Source of the DNA: Theocolax elegans
Taxonomy: Eukaryota > Arthropoda > Insecta > Hymenoptera > Cerocephalidae
Reading direction: 5' to 3'
DNA length: 64,000 nt
Assembly (NCBI GenBank): GCA_026168455.1
Contig: CM047429.1
Coordinates: 34,207,577-34,271,576, forward strand
The notes beneath the pieces are model-generated. The model was given only the letters and a program-made list of their open reading frames with translations, searched no databases and was not told the origin of the DNA. This document shows, piece after piece, positions 23,757 to 35,060 of the stretch; position 1 is the first letter of the stretch, and each line of letters starts with the position of its first letter. A program made the position numbers and the translations under genes.

Positions 23757-24275
23757 ATTACTACTCGATTTGCCTTACATCCTCCCATCGATCTCTTGGC
23801 GATAGAGAGAGCTGATACGTACAGAAAGCAGTCAAACAGGACCATCGAACTGCGGCAGCAGAGATGGGATTCGGCAAGCGAAGGTCGCTGGACCCACTGC
23901 GTCATCCCAGATATCGCCAAGTGGATGAGAAGAAAACACGGATTCGTCACCTTCCACCTGACCCAGGTGCTTACCGGGCATGGGTGTTTTCGCAGTTACC
24001 TACACCGCATCCGTATATACGAGGCTGCGGAGTGCCCGACCTGCCCTGTTGTCGACGAAGACGTAGAACAGGTCATGTCCTGGTGTCCTCGATTCGCGGA
24101 AGAAAGGGGCGTTTTCCGAACCTTTTGGAAGGGGCTTTTAACATCAGAGAGCATCGGGATGTGCCTTCTTGGTTTGCAAAAAGGATGGGATGCCGTAGTG
24201 ACCTTCGCAGCATCCATTGTGAGGCGGCTGAACCATACCAGAAAAGAAGTAGTGGAGACTGTTTATTGACTTTTC
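23757..24275 (+). mobile_element. R1-like LINE 3-prime fragment
   Basis: A plus-strand frame (23715-24269) from about residue 15 on matches the C-terminus of an R1-clade ORF2: PPIDLLAIERADTYRK, RWDSASEGRWTHCVIPDI, FHLTQVLTGHGCFRSYLHR, and a zinc-finger-like C-x2-C...CP (CPTCPVVDEDVEQVMSWCP). It shares most residues with the R1 element at 61819-64000, so the two are one family. No poly(A) tail is evident. It lies inside the N-terminal region of the minus-strand Mutator-like gene. Confidence 0.78.
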
Positions 24276-24329
24276 CAAACGTAGCTTAAAAGCTGTTCTT
24301 CTCCCTAATGGCAATACGTTTTCACCCAT

Positions 24330-25053
24330 TCGAAGAATTTCAAATTTTAAGAAAAAAAATACAGTAATTCTCTTACGTCAGTTTCTTTTTTTTAGAGTAA
24401 AAAAGAGAATTCACTGGTGATATTTTTCGGTCAGATTAAACATATCGAAATACACAAAAAACATGAATCATGAAATCACAAAAAATGTATTTCAAGCTCT
24501 TACAGACAAATTTTAGGATTTTTTTGAGATTTCTCAAAAATGTTTTGTAAAAATGGTTTTTTAGAATTGTTTTAAATTTTTAAGGACCTACAAGTAAAAT
24601 AGACCCTAAATTTGGTTTCAGCGCGTTAAAATATATAAAAATCATGCATGATATAAGTTAAAAAAATTTATTGCTTAATAAATGCGGACTCTTTAATGCA
24701 AATTTTCACAATTTTCAGCAATTTTCACAGTTTCCTAGCATATTTTCCAAATTCAAAGAACTTACGCGTAAAATAAACTCCAGATTCAGTTTCAGCGTGA
24801 CAAAATACATGAGAAATGATATTTTAGTATGTTTCAAATTTCCTAATCTATTACACTGAACACTCAGCCACTTTTTCCTTTCTAAAAATTAGATTTTCCG
24901 ATTTTCCAGATGGTTTTTCTTCATTTAAAAAAAAATGAAGGGTTCTAGAGCAATTCTGCGTCCGGATTCGGTTTCAGCGCGTCAAAATACATAAGAAATA
25001 ATACCTTTACTCTCTGGATTTTGTCACTTTTTTTGTGTGCCTGTGTTATTTTT
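24330..25053. other. AT-rich sequence, no gene seen
   Basis: No coding frame was recognised. A phrase like TTCAGCGCGTCAAAATACAT recurs near 24620, 24790 and 24973, each about 170-180 bases apart, suggesting a degenerate tandem repeat. It may be the terminal region of the Mutator-like element. Confidence 0.45.
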
Positions 25054-25703
25054 ACTAACAAGGAGAGGTCACACACTCTGGAAAACGGATCCTTACCAAA
25101 CTCTAGGATATAATTTCTACTATAAAATCATGCAGAAAGCCGGAGTTTTAGTGTCCAATGGCCATTTTTACGATAGATATAAGCAAATAATGAAAAATCT
25201 CGCCAAAAAAACCGTTGTACGTATAAACTAACTTTTGAAAGAAAGCTGAGATCGAGTAGATACGTTTTGAAAAAAAGGAAGCTAAAATATTTTAATGTGG
25301 TCAAAAGTTATGGGAGAAATAAAAATTAGACGAAATTTTGGGCTAAAAAAATCATTAAATTATAACTTTAAATTTTGGATAAAATTTTGGCTAATTCTTA
25401 TTTCTCCCATAACTTTTGACCATATTACAATATTTGAGCTTTCTTTTTTTCAAAACGTATCTACTCGACCTCAGCTTTCTTTTATAATGTAGTTTATACG
25501 TACATCTTTAATTGTTTCTGAGTTATAAGCGTTCAAACTCTATGGTTTTTTCGGCGAGATTTTTCATTATTTGCTTATATCTATCGTAAAAATGGGCATT
25601 GGACACTAAAACTCCGGCTTTCTGAATGATTTTATAGTAGAAATTACATCCTAGAGTTTGGTAAAGATCCGTTTTCCAGAGGGTGTGACCTCTCTTTGTA
25701 AGT
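25054..25703. mobile_element. 650-bp palindromic MITE, copy A
   Basis: The left end ACTAACAAGGAGAGGTCACA and the complement of the right end (ACTTACAAAGAGAGGTCACA) start arms of about 290-320 bases that mirror each other to a centre near 25378. Shared phrases include CTGGAAAACGGATC, CGATAGATATAAGCAAATAA and CATAACTTTTGACCA. The end sequence and core resemble the element at 27379-28054. It lies at the 3-prime end of the LINE next door. Confidence 0.8.
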
Positions 25704-25710
25704 AATATAG

Positions 25711-28700
25711 TTACATGGTCTTACTAACTAAGTAGTTATATAACCTATTCTTGAAAAAATTTATTGTAGTTCTTAAGCGTAATTCAGTGGGTAGTGAATC
25801 CCAAAGGTCCATGGTCTGAATTGTGAAAGAGTTTTGGTAAATGGCAGTTGTAGCTAGGGGGCATTCAAAACAAGAATATTTAACACGCTCAGAACGATGC
25901 ACCTCACTGTTAGGAGGTGGTAATAACGCTATTAAATAATCAGGTTTATTTATAGTTAAGATTTGATATGTTCATAACCTAAGAAAATATAATCTCCTAT
26001 CTTTCACAGACAACCATGATCATTTTTATAATATGGCTGGAGTCTGGTATCCTTTAGTCTAAAAATATATCGTGCACGAGTTTTAAGCAGACGTTGAAGT
26101 TTCATATTTAAATATTCGGGCAGGTCACTATATGCGATACAGACGTAGTCCAGGTGGGGAAGAATAGGTAAAGATACTAGTTTCTTTCTAATGGTGAATG
26201 AAAGAAAGTTACCTTTATTATGCAATTTATGTAAGACTCCATGAACTCGGGATACGATGTTAGAAACATGGGAGTTTCGTTGTAATTTTTCGTTGATAAT
26301 AAGACCTAACATAAGACGAATTATTATTATTCTGACCTTTAATAGCTTGTGAGTGACCTATGAGATAAGAAAAGAACTATACAATTACATCATCAGTGAA
26401 ATTTAGATGTTTCATAATTTTAAAAGCTCCAAATAGTTAATAATATCAAATGCTTTACTGAAATCAAATAAAATCAAAAATGTGATCTGACCTCTCTTAA
26501 TAGTTAACCGTATATCTTCCGTAACTTTTAGTAATGCAGTTTGAATGCTATAAGAGTTACGAAATCCAGATTGAATAGGCGACAGCATATTATTATTCTC
26601 AAGATGAGAACTTATCTGACGAGAGATCAACCGGTCAAAAACATTCACAATGTGGGGGAGGTTAGAAATAGGGCGGGTACCAGAAGTAGTTAATGGCTTA
26701 GAAACCTTACTGACTGGAACAATTAACGCACGTTTCCATAATGTAGGATATTGTTTGGTTGTTAAAGACAGGTTAAATAAGGTAGTTAGGTAAGAGATAA
26801 TTGAAGAATATACATCTTTAAAGTACCCTAGGAAAAGACCATCTGAACTATAGCTCTTTGCCTTAGGAAGGGATGAGAATATAGCAAATTTAACCTGCTG
26901 TGGATCAATCAATGAAAAATTAAAACATGGATACTTTTGGTCAGAGGACAATCTAAGGATCTCCGATAATTGCTCAACTGTACAACTAGGGTGATGTCGA
27001 CTAACTGAAGTATAGTGGAGAATAAAATCTTCAGCTGAGAAAAATTTGGCAGGGGAGTTATTCACATCCCTTACAATACCCAATCTATCTAGGATTTTCC
27101 AAGATTGCGACTAGTCAGGGCTTTCACGCAGCGATTTTTCAAAAAAAAAGAATTACGCGTCACCTGGAGGTCAGACTTTAACTCTTTATGCATAGACTTG
27201 TAAAGCCAGCAAATCTGGGTCACGACGCCGCTTTATACAACCTGTTTTATACAATTTTATACAACCTGTCACGACTCTTACATCGATTCTTAAGCTCAGA
27301 TGTTAACCAAGGTGCCGGACATCGACGAACATATTTTGTTACAGTCGGAGCAAATTTATCAATTAATAGAGATCTCACAAGGAGGGGTTCCACCTTCCGG
27401 GAAACAGATTATGTTGCAACTTTGAGAGCTGTTTTCTGGTACCCAAATATGAAAGAATTCATATGAAATTCAATCTCATAGGCTGTTTGACGAAAGTTAT
27501 ACGCGGTTAACGAAAAATTGTGAAAAAAATATGTTTAAACTTAATCGCCAATAACTCGGAAAGAAATATACGCAGATACTCAAACTTAAATCCATTAAAT
27601 AGTTGAGATCAAGTAGATATAGTTTAAAAAAAAAAGCTCAAATATCTCAATTTGGACAAAAGTTATGGAAAAAATAAGAATTAGACGAAATATTTGCTTA
27701 AAAAGTCTATCAAATTTTAATACTAAATTTTCGTTAAAATTTTATCTAATTCTTATTTTTTCCATAACTTTTGTCCAAATTGAGATATTTGAGCTTCTTT
27801 TTTTTTTAAACTATATCTACTTGATCTCAACTATTTAATGGAATTAAGTTTGAGTATCTGCGTATATTTCTTTCCGAGTTATTGGCGATTAAGTTTAAAC
27901 ATATTTTTTTCACAATTTTTCGTTAACTGCGTATAACTTTCGTCAAACAGCCTATGAGATTGAAATTCATATGAATTCTTTCATATTTGGGTACCAGAAA
28001 ACAGCTCTCAAAGTTGCAACAAAATCTGTTTCCCGGAAGGTGGAACCCCTCCTGGTCAGTAATATTAACAAAATCACGGATAACCGAGGTCACAAAGTGA
28101 GACAGGGAAAAATCCTTAAAATCACGAAAAGTAACCTCGTTCTACTTTAGAACACATGAAGACAATTTGCAATCGATATAGATATAGTTATGGCCGTTAA
28201 TAAAAGGGCACTGTGATTGGATAGTAGCAACTACCTCATCACTTGAATCAACCAGGATGACGTCCAGCCAAGTATTAGCTTCCCCTTTGTGTCGAGTTGC
28301 ATTGAAGGGTACAAGATTGTAAGAATTTTCATTAATTAAGTCCATCAAGTGTTTGCTACAATAGTTGTTAATAAGTAGATTAGAATTTAAATCACCAGCA
28401 ACAATAATATTGTCATATAAATGGGAACGACTTTAAAGCACATTGAAGAAATTAGTCAAAACATGGCCTTTCGGTCTTCTATAAGACGAAGCAAATAGGA
28501 CTTTTGTATTACTTAAAGCTAACTCTAATAGTAAAAACTCAGTTTCATTGAGATTTTTAATATGTGGTGGATCAAGCACTTTAAAAGTTAAATTATTACG
28601 TATATATTGTGCGACTCCATCGCCCTGCATGTAATCTCGTTTTCCAGTAATAGATATAAGACCTCTATCATTACGTACTAAAAAGCAATTTGGTATATTA

Positions 28701-28880
28701 TAGATAGAATCTAGCCGATTTGGAGTTAACCAGGACTTTGAGATTGAAAGAACTTAAATATTTTCCAAGTGGAGAAAAGATTTAATTTTAGCCAAGTGAT
28801 CCATAATAGAATTAGCAATAATTTGGGCTACACGTAGTTTTGACTTATAGTTAAATACTGATTAGGCGTCAATACTATCA
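25711..28880 (-). pseudogene. LINE 1 ORF2: endonuclease and reverse transcriptase
   Basis: Endonuclease pieces include GDGVAQYIRNNL (28630), TEFLLLELALSNTKVL, THHs-like TRHKGEANTWLDVILV and PFINGHNYI. After the MITE (27379-28054) the linker PAPWLTSELKNRCKSRDRLYK leads into the RT frame 27083-26412. This has FCIS-type blocks: KAKSYSSDGLFLGYFK, YPTLWKRALIVPVSK, RPISNLPHIVNVFDRLI, QSGFRNSYSIQTALL and FLILFDFSKAFD. After FTDDVIV and SYLIGHSQAI (near 26340-26400) it jumps to GLIINEKLQRNSHVSN, so the YADD box is deleted. The C-terminal part ends at 25711 (DLWDSLPTELR). The group is CR1/Jockey-like. It is inactive. Confidence 0.78.
27379..28054. mobile_element. 676-bp palindromic MITE, copy B
   Basis: Inverted arms of about 330 bases start AAGGAGGGGTTCCACCTTCC and mirror to a centre near 27715. 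The arms are nearly identical, including ATATACGCAGATACTCAAAC and its complement. The core, TCTAATTCTTATTTTTTCCA followed by TAACTTTTGTCCA, matches the core of copy A. It is inserted between endonuclease and RT of the LINE. Confidence 0.83.
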
Positions 28881-28888
28881 GTATGCAG

Positions 28889-29757
28889 TCACAATAATTT
28901 ATCTGGGTCGGACGCAGTTATAATCTGTACACGGTCAGCATTGTCATTTTTACGGACAAAGATTTTGCCATCACGCACCCAAATATACTTATAATTAAGA
29001 GGTTCAAGCTTACTTTTTGTCAACAAACGTAATTCATGAATAGGAGCAAGTAACATCTCGAATAAACCTGCTTGCTTAGAACTAAAATCTCCCAAATTGT
29101 CAACAATCTGGCCATATTTAATTATTCCAAATTTACGCTTAGCTTCTAAAATATAACTACGCACTTCAATCGATTTAAACCTAATAATAAATGATTTGGT
29201 GACTGGGTTTGAGAATCTGAATCTGGTACCGAAGTAGAAGTACTGGTGTTTGGCGAGAAAGGACGTACATCAAGTATATCACTATATAAATTATCACGTT
29301 TAAGAGTTAGAATTCTCAGTGTCAACTGTTTAATCGGGATTTGACAGGCCGAAGGAACACCCGTAACTCCAAGCTGGGTATTAGAAGATGCATTGGTATA
29401 CAATTCTTTAAGTGGCTGGATCTCGGCACTTAAAGCTGAATTCTCAATCTCAAGATCAAACATGTGTTTATTAAATATTTCAAAATTATTATCAAGTTTT
29501 TCAAGTTTTTCCTTAATAAAAGTTGATTCAGCTTTCGCACTATTAAAAAGAAAAACAGTCTGTTGAAATTGAGTTAGGGTGTCCCAATTACTCGACAAAT
29601 CCATATTGGTACCAGTATAATTAATTTTAGGCAAATTATCTAGTTGACTATTACAAGATGAATTAAGAGTACAGTCAAGAATTCGCGGCGCGTCGAATGT
29701 AGAATAGAGAGCAGATACTGACGATATGGATGATGTTATACTATTAATATTTATCAA
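28889..29757 (-). pseudogene. LINE 1 ORF1 with baculovirus FP-like C-terminus
   Basis: The frame 29757-29146 has a coiled-coil-prone middle (AESTFIKEKLEKLDNNFEIF, DLEIENSALSAEIQPLKEL). A frame change near 29150 leads to RSYILEAKRKFGIIKYGQIV and, at the end, YKYIWVRDGKIFVRKNDNAD followed by ITASD. The YkyiWvrdGkIfvRK block is the signature of the FP-type C-terminal domain found in ORF1 of several insect LINE clades. It would bind RNA in the LINE particle. It is frameshifted once, so inactive as it stands. Confidence 0.68.
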
Positions 29758-29799
29758 ATATTGCCAAAATCACACACTCTAATATATGTAGAAATACTC

Positions 29800-29948
<149 letters not shown>

Positions 29949-30114
29949 GATATCAATGATGATCTGCTGAATGGTCGATCTTAATGAAATGTTTAGCAAG
30001 ATAATGAGGTGAATTTCGAGCAATAACATTACATGCCAGTGATCCAATAAAATACAAACGTCTAGACTTGACCGACAGCCATCGCAAATGTAATCTATAC
30101 GGTGTTATGTGATC

Positions 30115-31790
30115 TTATCTGCGCAGATTTCTCCATACAAATCGCACGCACGCGCTGAGGAGCCGCTGGAGTCTTAGGTTCCGCACCTGATCTAGATCAT
30201 TATATACAGCGCATGCATAATAAAAATAGGGCATTATTAGTGTCTTCACAAGATATTTCCTAGTGCTCTGAGAGAATGCTCTCCTATGAAACCGTAATGA
30301 ACGTAAGACCCCATGGACTCTCTGTGATATTAACAATACCTGCTACAACCATACAACTAACGACTTAACCTCATTCTCATAATCCAAATAGGAATTTAAC
30401 AACTTAACCCGAGGAGCAGCGACCAGATCCACTCGCGAAACGTATGCTTGACTGCCCAGGATCATTATCTTTGTCTTGTTAACATTCATTGCAAGACCAT
30501 ATGATATAGCCCAGATGCTACCGCATTCGCATCCAGGGTAATTCGATGTACACACGACTCCAAATTCGTTGGTAGAAAAAAATAATAAACCTGGGCATCA
30601 TCAGCATAGAGCATACATTTACTAAATTGAAGTACATCCGGCAATTCATTAATGAAAATCGAGAATAACAGTGGACCCAAGGCACTGCTCTACGGTACCT
30701 CCGAATTCACCCCATGCCAGTCCGAGCAGCTGTCTACCTCGTCCACAACCGCCTGTGTGCAACCCACTAAATAGTGATAAAATCATTTTATTACTGTGTC
30801 AGTACAACCCAACCTACGCAGTTTAAGCAGGAGCGGCCCATGCGACACTAAGTCAAACGCCTTAGAGAAATCGAACAGAGCTAAGACTGTTATCATACGA
30901 GAATCTATAGCCCTTCTAATATCATCCAGGACCCCTAAAAGTGCCGTCTGTGTGTTATGACCTCTGCAAAAACCCGCTTGTCTAAGATTCATCAAATGAT
31001 GGTTTTCCAAGTATGACGACAATTGAAAATGAACTAATTGTTTCAACAGTTTTGAGATTTCGCAGAGTTTGGCAATCGGTCTAATATCAGAGCATGGCTG
31101 AATCCTGTTCGACTTCACCAGCGGAAACAGTAAGGCCTGCTTCCAACATTCTGGAAAGAAACCGATCATCAATAGCTCATTGAAAACCTCAACTAAATGC
31201 GGAATTATCTGCGGCACCAAGAGCTTTAACATTTTCACCGATAACCCATCTGTCCCCACCGCCTTTGATTTTGCTCTGCTGAGAACGCGCTTAACTCCTC
31301 TATGATGGATGGTATCAAACTCGAATGTAGCAGGAGTGAGATAATCATTAACATTTATCAGGAACAATGAGTCAAGAAAAGTTTGTGGAAGTGGTGCCAG
31401 ACGATTTGAAACAGATGCATAGTAAACATTCAATCGCTGAGTTGTAAAAAATTCTAATGGTGATGAACTCAAATTTAGCCTTTCAGCTCTCTCCATTTAG
31501 CCCTAGGATCTGTAGCATTCATCAGTTTATTTGAGAGATACCTGTATTTATTGCTATCATGCATGTCAGATATTTTATTTCATAAAATTTTGTACCTCTC
31601 GTAATCTTCAATTTGTCGTGAGACTTGAAAAATTCTAAAAGCCGAGTTTCTAGATTTAATCAGACTCCTAATCTCAGTTGTAACCTACGGCTTATGTTTA
31701 TTCCCAATTGTTACCAGTTTACATGGTGCCAGTTCATCAGAGGTGGAGAGGGCTGACGCTGCAAGATGAGATATCAGCAAGGAGACAGAC
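30115..31790 (-). pseudogene. LINE 2 reverse transcriptase region
   Basis: From the N-terminal side come a linker near 31690-31500 (TTEIRSLIKSRNSAFRIF) and the frame 31496-30783 with KAVGTDGLSVKMLKLLVPQI, FPECWKQALLFPLVK, IRPIAKLCEISKLLKQL, QAGFCRGHNTQTALL and VLALFDFSKAFDLVSHG. A stop follows. Then MGPLLFSIFINELPDVLQFS and the catalytic MLYADDAQVYY appear at 30680-30590. The post-RT region (30336-30115) has LIMPYFYYACAVYNDL and LRLQRLLSACVRF. So the YADD box is present, unlike in LINE 1, but frameshifts and stops break the gene. Confidence 0.78.
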
Positions 31791-33469
31791 TGAGACCTAT
31801 CATCATAAACCGAATTACATGAATACGAAAATGATGAAAATTGTGAGAAGTATGCGAATTAGCTGAGATGGAAAATAAATTAGATGATGACATGATATAT
31901 GAATTTGTTGAGATGGCAAATAAGTTAGATGATGACATGCTATATGAAAATAATGAATTTGTTTCTATTAAAACAAAACTATACATTATACATAAATGTG
32001 AATATATATATGGAGGATTTAGTGAGGTATGGTGCTAGGCGTCGAAAATAATAAAATCTGCTATGTATGTTAAAAATAAAATCACGTTTATTATACCAAA
32101 AAAAGTGAAGAAACTAAATACCAGCGTTAAATAAAACCCTAGTCAGAAGTAGGGAAAAAGCTTAGTAAACAAATGAATTTAATTAATAAAGATGGGAAAG
32201 AATAATTTTAGATTTACAACGCTACATAATATTATAATATAAGTATAATGAAAAGGTAATATAGTTGTTCGCAAGTTTGCCAGTAGTCTGAAAGCCTACT
32301 ATTTACAGTTAATCCGCTAAATAATAATATTAACCTTAAAATCTAGATACTTAAGCTTATTTGCCCCTTTCGGTTATCGTCACTCAAGGCTCGATCCTGC
32401 AATCGACTTCCGGGGCGAGTACCGAATTCTGTGGTCGCGTGGTGATCCGTCGTCACAGGCTCGACACTGCGATCGGCTTCCGGGGCGAGTGCCAACTTTG
32501 GGTTTCCTTGAACGTCTCAAAGTCGGACACAAGTGATCAACTCTTTGATTCCGCGGATGACAATCGCACGGTTACTACATCATACACAATTTATAAGAAG
32601 CTTATGTTTGTTTCACAACACCGGATCGCCCACCGCGCCGAATTCTATACTATCTGCCTATCTGTAGATGCACAACTTCACAAGCAAGAGCCGCGCGAAA
32701 TCACATTGAAATTACGTAACACGTATAACAAATACGTAGGAAGCGCCAAGTCAGAAGACACGTACAGCATGGTTCGGCGGACGACAGGATGTTCTTATCA
32801 ACTATATCGACAAGTTAAGACTGATGCTAAAAGTATTTTTCCTCATCGACTGACCCAACATCGCAGTTAGGTAGAGGAGGGGATGGTTGCTCGGTACACC
32901 CTCTTCTCTCTCTTAACCTATCTGTTAAGTACCGAGCCTGCATATCGATGCAAGCCGAAATCCTGTCAGCGCATGTCGGACTCGCAGAACGAGCGAGAAC
33001 CGGCGCATTGTCTACTTTATTGCACATTCGTTCCGTGCGTTATTGCCCCTACGTTAGCTGTTACTCGGCACGTCGGGAGATTCCCTACGCGTGGGTCAAG
33101 ATTATTCCTTGCCCTATCTACGCGATCCTCAACCTTCCGTTTATTACACGCAGCTCTCTATAATCATGCTATATATGTTGCCCTTTCTTATACAGGTAAA
33201 CTCCTACGCTAATGACTCCGAGTTCCAACGCGAGCTAAAATTAGGGTTTTCCCAATTTTAAGAGGTTACCTGTTACTCTATTATATACATATATTGCAAG
33301 CGTATATGTACGCGAACAGAATTTTCATTGTGAGAAATGATATTATGAGAAATAGTTTTGATCAGACAATTGCACGCATGGTACTTGATTTACACTTATA
33401 TCTAAAGACAACGAAGGACAAAACAAATTTGGTTGTTGATCAGGCGAAACATTTTGACTAGAGGTTAGA
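31791..33469. other. Unclassified insert within LINE 2
   Basis: The first part (31850-31970) has a short tandem repeat, two copies of about 48-57 bases around TTAGATGATGACATG. The second part (32340-33290) is GC-richer. It starts with two imperfect 63-base units around CGACTTCCGGGGCGAGTACC and CGGCTTCCGGGGCGAGTGCC (about 32375 and 32445). No transposase or RT motif is present. A solo LTR or other non-coding repeat is likely, but I could not fix the ends. Confidence 0.4.
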
Positions 33470-33970
33470 AACCCACTTTATGGATAAGGAAGAGACAAGC
33501 CAGCGTTCAAAATGTTAATGAAAACGGGATCCAAATCACGACGGTTGACCCCCCAGTTCTGCGTCCAATACCTCCTTACCGCAGTTGGCTGCTTATCAAT
33601 TTGAATATAAATTGTGATAGAGTCATGGCCCGCTGCGAAGGGAACCGAAGACTTCACAAATTTGTAATGAGGCGCAGGCTCACGAAAAAGAAAAGATCAA
33701 GCCATGTGTGAGATGCACCCACTGATATGATTGCATGATGAGTCGGTTCCGAGGCTATAAGGGTAAGATGAAGAACAGATATATTTGCCCTCATCATGTC
33801 CGCCGCACCGCCCGCTGATTTTATGCCTATGTTAAAATCACCCGTAATAACAGCATGGCCATGAGTAAAGCGGAAGTAAATCCGACAATACATTAATTAA
33901 TTTTGAAGGATAAACTGCCGTTGGCCTTCTATAGACAACTCCTAGAACTAACGACGAAAATTTACCTATA
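33470..33970 (-). pseudogene. LINE 2 endonuclease fragment
   Basis: The frame 33893-33654 carries HAVITGDFNIGI, then EPTHHAIISVGASHTWLDLF. This is the APE-type endonuclease pattern GDFN followed by TH and WLDL. Past a frameshift, AAGHDSITIYIQI continues the end of the domain down to about 33540. It is the natural N-terminal neighbour of the RT region at 30115-31790. Confidence 0.7.
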
Positions 33971-34339
33971 ATATGTAACAAAAGATATTACCACAAGAAT
34001 CTTACCACATATGAGTAGGTTTATTTATAGGTTTACTTATATTTTAGGTTAATTTATACCTTGTACTAGTGAGTATCCCAGAGCGATTAATTTTGCCTTG
34101 TATGCTGTAGAGTTGTCCGAAGATACCCTCTTTTTTAATATCTATTTACAGCCAATTGGAGTTTCACTAGCAGATAAGTAGCATAATTGCCAAGTCTTGT
34201 TATTAATTATTGAATTTTATTCTGAATTCATCGCTTTAGATCATTGTTCGGCATCAGAGCTTGACATAGTTTGTTGGTAGGTTTTAGGTTCATCTGACTC
34301 AAAGATCGTTGAATACATTAGGTAATCATCTAAGTTTTT

Positions 34340-34990
34340 GGTTCAAATTTTTTACGCCGAGATCTTTTTGTCGCACTATTATTTATTTCATCATCGGATT
34401 CCTTATCTGATTTAATTTGTTGATTTACCTGCATTTTTGAAATTTTTACAATTAAAGCATCCAACCTTATTTCGGTTTTTCTTTTCACCTTCTAGATTGG
34501 TCGTTGCAAGGGAAACTTGTTTGTTGTTGCGCGTATAAGTCGCGAGGTTCGAAATGTTCGCTTCTACTCCCCGCTTCCATCTCTTCTAAAAGCTTTACTT
34601 TTACTAGACTTATCGTAATGTCCTTGCCAGAGTTGTTTAGGACCATGATCATTGGTTTGTATTCGGTAGGAGTAAACCTGCAAGTTGAAATGCTCCTACA
34701 AGGTCATCGGGTAAATTAATTCCAATGTTAGACAATTTTTGCAATGCTGAAATCCGTGTTTGATATTCGTCGATGGACTTACGATTTTCTAGCTTTGTCG
34801 TTACCTTTCGTTCTAATAAACTTACATTACTGGTAAGTTCTTTGTCATCGTATGTTTTATTTAGGTACTCCCATGCTTCTTTATGGCGAAACGGCACTTT
34901 CAATATATGGTTAAGCGGATGGTTCCATAGCCAAAATTATTTTTGCTGTCGCATTCATAATTTCCGTTGCATCCGTGCTTAGTTAACAGC
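34340..34990 (-). pseudogene. Copia-type gag remnant
   Basis: The frame 34903-34649 reads HKEAWEYLNKTYDDKELTSN, then LLERKVTTKLENRKSIDEY, ISALQKLSNIGINLPDDLVG and AGLLLPNTN. This is the Copia Gag (UBN2-type) pattern of EAW..L...F.....LL..L...KL......Y......L...L...G...........LL..LP. Weak matches extend to 34990 upstream and to about 34510 downstream (LVKVKLLEEMEAGSRSE). No protease, integrase, RT or LTR is seen nearby, so only a fragment remains. Confidence 0.7.
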
Positions 34991-35060
34991 AGGTTTAATT
35001 GCGTTCCACAAACCTTCGATTTGGAAATACGCCTTCATCTATATATTTCACTCTATATTT

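Larger units (their letters stand above)
21666..24329 (-). pseudogene. Mutator-like transposase, split by two insertions
   Basis: Minus-strand pieces read in order. They begin with an M at 24329 (MGENVLPLGRR), then KRRKRKFHGNQF near 23730, CRSCKQNIQFSESG, GLGFKI, EINRRIVFVMRLFGIG, FCGLIDICQN and VSGDGSW near 23560-23170. After the SINE come DSIVEMFLRSVENFGVKY, YIRDGDSKTFNGIV, ECVEHVQKRMGTRL, KKLTIYYGLAIRRN, CPTGTDSWCEW, the C-terminal NESFNSTVWRITPKY and EIAAYMAAGMFNEGY. These match the arthropod Mutator-like transposase domain family. The aspartates in GDGSW and RDGDSKTF are candidate catalytic residues. A 5S SINE (22601-23046) and an R1 fragment (about 23757-24275) interrupt it, so it is dead. 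Confidence 0.82.
25704..29760 (-). mobile_element. CR1/Jockey-like LINE 1
   Basis: Minus-strand order is ORF1 (29757-28889), endonuclease (about 28880-28056) and RT region (27366-25711). All are recognisable but carry stops, frameshifts, a palindromic MITE between endonuclease and RT, and a deletion across the RT catalytic region. Its 5-prime edge lies next to the microsatellite at 29803. Confidence 0.8.
30060..33970 (-). mobile_element. CR1/Jockey-like LINE 2, split by an insert
   Basis: RT-side frames lie at 30115-31790 and an endonuclease piece at 33470-33970, both on the minus strand. About 1.5-1.7 kb of unrelated sequence lies between. Motifs resemble LINE 1 (KAFD block, YLENHHLM), so the two belong to one clade. 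Confidence 0.72.

Noticed and set aside
32361..33212. 169- and 109-codon plus-strand frames in the LINE 2 insert
   Set aside because: No recognisable domain; the start lies in twin 63-base repeats and the composition suggests a non-coding repeat.
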